DNA of 38,127 nucleotides from Fulvivirga sp. (GTDB taxonomy: Bacteria; Bacteroidota; Bacteroidia; Cytophagales; Cyclobacteriaceae), in the NCBI GenBank assembly GCA_028280565.1, contig JANQLQ010000092.1:1-38127 (forward strand), given 5' to 3'. Below, one piece after another: positions 35,346 through 38,127 of this stretch; position 1 is the stretch's first letter; each line of letters opens with the position of its first letter. The translations under genes were made by a program, and so were the position numbers. The notes beneath the pieces were generated by a model. It saw only the letters and a list, made by a program, of their open reading frames with translations. It did no database searches and was not told where the DNA came from.

Positions 35346-36335
35346 TTAATAAATGGTCACATTTTTGTCTTCTATTTTATAGTTGAAATCATAGGCATAG
35401 GCCAAGCTGGTCATTAATTCATCCAGGGTAGGATTTTTATAACTCCCTGTAAATCGTTTATCAAAAGGAACGTTTACGGTAATATTGAAATCCACGTCAT
35501 ACCACCTCGAGGCTGTCTTCAAGACTTCTTGCAGGTTGTTTCGCTTAAAGACCAGGGCCTGGTCGGTCCAGCCGAAAAACAGGCTTGGATCTTCAACGAC
35601 TTGTTTGCTGATCTCTTTTGTCTCCTCGGAATAGCGGGCCATTTCATCCGGCGCTAAGAGGAGTTTCTTTCCTTCTTCCGATGTACTCACTGCCACTCGC
35701 CCGCTTTTTACGGCTACATGTACTTGCGCATCCTCCTCGTAAGCCCGTATGACGAAGGACGTTCCCAAAACTTCGGTACGAATGCCCTTGGAAACAATAA
35801 CAAAAGGTCGTTTCGGATCTTCTTCCACTTGGAAAAATGCTTCTCCTTGCAGCGATACCTCCCGGCTTTTCGTGCCGAACGACCCGGGAAATGTTATTTT
35901 ACTGCCTGCATTGAGCTTCACTGAACTGCCGTCAGGGAGTAAAAAGGTCCGTTTTTGTCCGTAAAGACTTTCCTTTTGGACCATCGCCAGGGATGTGGCC
36001 GCTGGCGACTGGGTGGCGGGCTTTGTGTAGAAATAGAGTAAAGCACCAAAGATAAAGACGAGCAGGAGGCTTGCAGCAAATCGAAACCACCTGGGGGTGC
36101 CAGTTCTTTTGTCCCGGGAAAGTTGCTCATAGGCGTTTATCCTGGCAGAAAGATCTTCCCAGGTCTCCTGTTGCATTTTATCAACAGTCTCCTTGCCCGT
36201 GCCCTCCAAGTTTAGCTTTAGCTGGTTGAACACCTGTTGGTTTTTTTTGCTTTTTGCAAGCCACTTTTTAAGCCGGGCTTTCTCCTCGGCAGAAAGGTGT
36301 TCCCGGTTAAGATACTTTAGTATGAGCTCTTCCAT
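35346..36335 (-). CDS. FecR-family anti-sigma factor
   Basis: The cytoplasmic N-terminus (about 1-83) includes the short helical region that holds the sigma factor (LSAEEKARLKKWLAKSKKNQ). A single membrane helix spans 84-104 (FRFAASLLLVFIFGALLYFY). The periplasmic FecR domain is at 125-217 (RTFLLPDGSSVKLNAGSKIT; GEAFFQVEEDPKRPFVI). A C-terminal DUF4974/STN-like domain covers about 258-328 (NLQEVLKTASRWYDVDFNIT). At 329 aa it is typical. It transmits the signal from the STN domain of SusC to the ECF sigma factor encoded 129 bp upstream. Bacteroidota FecR proteins of this type usually restrain their sigma factor until the transporter binds its glycan. Confidence 0.95.
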   Translation of the reverse strand: MEELILKYLNREHLSAEEKARLKKWLAKSKKNQQVFNQLKLNLEGTGKETVDKMQQETWEDLSARINAYEQLSRDKRTGTPRWFRFAASLLLVFIFGALLYFYTKPATQSPAATSLAMVQKESLYGQKRTFLLPDGSSVKLNAGSKITFPGSFGTKSREVSLQGEAFFQVEEDPKRPFVIVSKGIRTEVLGTSFVIRAYEEDAQVHVAVKSGRVAVSTSEEGKKLLLAPDEMARYSEETKEISKQVVEDPSLFFGWTDQALVFKRNNLQEVLKTASRWYDVDFNITVNVPFDKRFTGSYKNPTLDELMTSLAYAYDFNYKIEDKNVTIY

Positions 36336-36432
36336 GAAGGTTACACTTTATCGGGTAGTCTACAGGTAAGACCAATGAAGTGATTTTTCAGGTAGGTAGA
36401 GCCTGGTTTTTTTAATTCTTGTCCAATAAAGG

Positions 36433-36465
36433 GGCTATTCTTTAAAAATATCTCAAAGAATAGCC
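36433..36465 (-). terminator. Hairpin at the end of the sigma-factor gene, possible attenuator
   Basis: GGCTATTCTTT (36433-36443) pairs perfectly with AAAGAATAGCC (36455-36465) across an 11-nt loop. The stem starts at the last base of the sigma-factor stop codon. On the minus strand it is followed by CCTTTATTGG, a poor U-tract. It may therefore be a partial terminator that lowers FecR expression relative to sigma, or a stability hairpin. The remaining ~100 bp before FecR show no clear promoter. Confidence 0.5.
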
Positions 36466-37094
36466 TATTCCATTACGGAAGGTACAACGGCAGGGGAAGG
36501 AACTGCCTGGTGGGGCACTAGCTCATAGACCGGTGCATCGGCAAAATGTCTTTCCAATACCTGGCGCATTTTTTTCAGGGCCGTCACCATGTGATGCTTT
36601 ACGGTGTTGATGGATATTCCAAGCTCTTGCGCCACTTCTTCGTATTTCAAGTTATCTTCTTTCACCATTTTGAATACGAGCTGGCAGTGGGGTGGCATAG
36701 CTTCTAAGGTACGATCGATAATGCCAGCCAATTCTTCCCCGATCATAAGGTCCTCGGGGTTAAGGCGCTCGATCGATAATAGGTCTATCGAGTGGTCAAA
36801 ATCATCGAAATTCAACGTATTTTTGGGCAAAGAATTGATGGCTTGATTTTTAACCGCCCTAAAAAGGTAAGCTTTTAAGTCCTTGATCTCATCGAAGTTG
36901 GTCTTAGACTTCCATAGGTTGAAGAAAACATCGGATACCACATCTTTGGCCAAAGCGCGGGAATTGGTGATGACAAAAGCGTAAGCACAAAGCCGCTCAA
37001 AGTGATCTTCATAGATCTTCCTGAACCGTTGGTGACAATACACCTCGGGCTCTCTCTTAGGGAATTTGATGGCTGTTTGGAGCTTTTGTAACAC
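36465..37094 (-). CDS. RNA polymerase ECF sigma factor (Bacteroidota FecI-like type)
   Basis: Region 2 lies at about 25-91 (IYEDHFERLCAYAF; AKDVVSDVFFNLWKSK), and region 4, with its helix-turn-helix, at about 125-180 (LEAMPPHCQLVFKMVKEDNL; EEVAQELGISINTVKHHM). The length of 209 aa includes a short Pro/Val-rich tail. The apparent start is GTG at 37094 with no Shine-Dalgarno sequence. No downstream ATG exists before region 2, though GTG codon 18 is possible. It should direct RNA polymerase to the susC promoter once freed from the FecR protein encoded next. It is the promoter-proximal gene of the PUL, preceded by over 1 kb of non-coding, repeat-rich DNA. Confidence 0.93.
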   Translation of the reverse strand: MLQKLQTAIKFPKREPEVYCHQRFRKIYEDHFERLCAYAFVITNSRALAKDVVSDVFFNLWKSKTNFDEIKDLKAYLFRAVKNQAINSLPKNTLNFDDFDHSIDLLSIERLNPEDLMIGEELAGIIDRTLEAMPPHCQLVFKMVKEDNLKYEEVAQELGISINTVKHHMVTALKKMRQVLERHFADAPVYELVPHQAVPSPAVVPSVME

Positions 37095-37251
37095 GAAATA
37101 AATTTTTTATGCCTACTTCATTTAATACTGGAACCAGACACGAGATTTAATATAATACAATAAGACCATATTACAAAATGATGTTGGTCAAGCGGGAGCA
37201 TGACACAGGTAAGAAGATGTAATGCCAGGTTTCCGTGGGTAGCATTATTTT

Positions 37252-37315
37252 ACCCCTTCGGGGTTGGTGCATTAGGTATTGTTGTTTTTCTATGATAATG
37301 CCATCCCTTCGGGAT
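37252..37315 (-). repeat. CCCGAAGGG-type intergenic repeat with two small hairpins
   Basis: On the minus strand two hairpins occur in the same orientation: ATCCCGAAGGGAT (37303-37315) and ACCCCGAAGGGGT (37252-37264), separated by an A-rich linker. This arrangement is familiar from dispersed intergenic repeats in Bacteroidota, which give rise to spurious short frames containing 'PRRG'. The family recognition is from memory. Confidence 0.5.
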
Positions 37316-37353
37316 TCGATAATCCTCGAGTTAAGGAATAGGTAAGCTTTTGT

Positions 37354-37370
37354 GATCAAATAGTTTGATC
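37354..37370. promoter_or_regulatory. Perfect 17-bp inverted repeat, possible operator
   Basis: GATCAAA (37354-37360) and TTTGATC (37364-37370) are separated by TAG. The site is 260 bp upstream of the sigma-factor start. It has the size and symmetry of a dimeric regulator site, but nothing ties it to a known protein. Confidence 0.3.
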
Positions 37371-37488
37371 TACTCCATGTGGCACACTGCTGAAATTCTT
37401 AACGCTATTGACGCTACATCCATTATGGCAAAGTTTTGTGCTTAAATGAGTATCAAACGCCTGGGCGTAGAAACATATGGGGTACGGA

Positions 37489-37539
37489 TACACAGTTTTT
37501 GACGCTTTCGCCTGAAGCTTCAGCTAAGCGTACTGTGTA
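37489..37539. other. Nested inverted repeat, 51 bp
   Basis: TACACAGT (37489-37496) pairs with ACTGTGTA (37532-37539). Inside it CGCTT (37503-37507) pairs with AAGCG (37526-37530), and the centre contains the palindrome TGAAGCTTCA (37513-37522). No T-tract follows on either strand. It could be a degenerate mobile-element end or a structured RNA; neither is supported further. Confidence 0.4.
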
Positions 37540-37816
37540 GAGTAGGGTCAAATCGCTGGGTACCAGGCAAACAGCTCAAGCCTAAATAAGCTGATTCCAT
37601 TTGTATTGGGCTAGTTAGTGTTAAGTTAAGCACCAAATGGCGGGTAGGGTTAGATTATGAACCCTGTTTGCAGTGTTGGTAAGTTTTCGATCAGTCGGCG
37701 GTTGGCAAAGGGCAGTAGGCAAAATAGGGGGCTGCCGATGGTTTATTGCTGGCTGCCGACTTTGAGAATAAGACCGGAAAAATAGTGCGTCCTTGAAAAT
37801 TAGCTTTGATAGGAAA

Positions 37817-38101
37817 CGTTTATTTTTGAAAGTTAGGCTGCATTTTACAATGTTTTGGGTAATGCCAGCCTGTAAATGAGCATTTTAAGGGTGATTTTGT
37901 GGTCCTAAGCCCGGTTTTCATTTTCTTTTGCACGCCCAAAAGAAAACGAAACAAAAGAAAAGGGCGCCAGGAACAAAGCCCATTTTCCGCGCAAAACGCG
38001 CTATCCCGCCCCTATAGGCTGCTTACCCACAGGCCTCAAATGTGCCGCGCTGTTCCTGGAGGTCTCCCCTCCATACGCCACTTGAATTTTCAATGATGCC
38101 C
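37817..38101 (+). repeat. Dispersed intergenic repeat, long copy (right flank of the PUL)
   Basis: This is a direct copy of the repeat at 22559-22727, longer by about 110 bp in the middle. The extra part contains a purine-rich inverted segment (TTTTCTTTTG near 37920, then AAAAGAAAACGAAACAAAAG at about 37938-37957) of a kind seen in many intergenic repeats. The last 40 bp (38062-38101) match 22688-22727 except at one base. A 65-codon frame through it is part of the repeat and not a credible gene. Confidence 0.65.
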
Positions 38102-38127
38102 GATCTTCACCTAGTGCGCATTTAGCG

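Larger units (their letters stand above)
37095..37816. other. Non-coding region upstream of the PUL, rich in palindromes
   Basis: I see no credible gene in these 722 bp. Besides the elements listed separately, there are a 12-bp palindrome ACGCCTGGGCGT (37457-37468) and a wide inverted pair AGTCGGC (37693-37699) with GCCGACT (37755-37761) in a stretch of CGGC-type repeats. The promoter of the sigma-factor gene should be within the first few hundred bases, but no convincing -33/-7 pair was found. Confidence 0.5.

Noticed and set aside
37171-37359. 62-codon minus-strand frame containing RRDG and PRRG
   Set aside because: It is the translation of the CCCGAAGGG-type intergenic repeat and not a gene.
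37899-38096. 65-codon plus-strand frame with a Lys/Arg-rich start
   Set aside because: It lies within the long copy of the dispersed repeat; the short copy lacks this part altogether.
1-38127. CRISPR array, tRNA, rRNA, integrase or transposase
   Set aside because: None was found: there are no regularly spaced identical repeats, no cloverleaf folds, and no recombinase motifs in any credible frame.

Overview
The window suggests a Bacteroidota genome, most likely a Cytophagales-type gliding or polysaccharide-degrading bacterium. The evidence is two very large secreted proteins that end in type IX secretion (T9SS, type A) sorting domains, a SusC/SusD pair behind an ECF sigma/FecR switch, a C-terminal 'EELTLY' coiled-coil module common in this phylum, weak or absent Shine-Dalgarno sequences, and intergenic repeat families of a kind familiar from such genomes. 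No rRNA, tRNA, CRISPR array, integrase or transposase gene was seen.

Region A (1-19,443, minus strand) is an apparent two-gene operon: a 450-aa secreted fibre-like protein (18091-19443), followed 35 bp later by a 5,764-aa T9SS protein (761-18055). The giant carries fibronectin-III-like and LamG-like modules, a carboxypeptidase-regulatory-like module, an unusual charged helical segment, nine tandem units of about 225 residues built around Big_5/SbsA-type Ig domains, and a T9SS tail. A strong terminator follows it at 707-741. The first 450 bp hold two copies of a palindromic intergenic repeat.

Region B (19,935-22,488, plus strand) is divergent: a Crp/Fnr-type regulator, then a tight trio of YdcZ-type DMT transporter, GNAT acetyltransferase and NAD(P)H-dependent nitroreductase, likely co-transcribed (4-bp overlap, then an 11-bp gap).

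Region C (22,796-37,094, minus strand) is a polysaccharide utilization locus read in the order ECF sigma factor, FecR anti-sigma factor, STN-containing SusC, SusD lipoprotein, then a 2,007-aa GH74-like enzyme with two CBM3-like modules, DNRLRE and a T9SS tail. A 234-aa protein of unknown function comes last. The likely substrate is xyloglucan or another cellulose-associated beta-glucan: SusC senses and imports the ligand, FecR releases the sigma factor, and the secreted GH74 protein cuts the polymer outside the cell.

This locus is bracketed by two direct copies of one intergenic repeat (22559-22727 and 37817-38101). Two further non-coding stretches look structured: a three-hairpin, T-tract-ended candidate RNA at about 23,762-23,851 on the plus strand, and the 1-kb region upstream of the sigma factor, which is rich in palindromes and repeats. 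Residue positions given for the two giant proteins are approximate.
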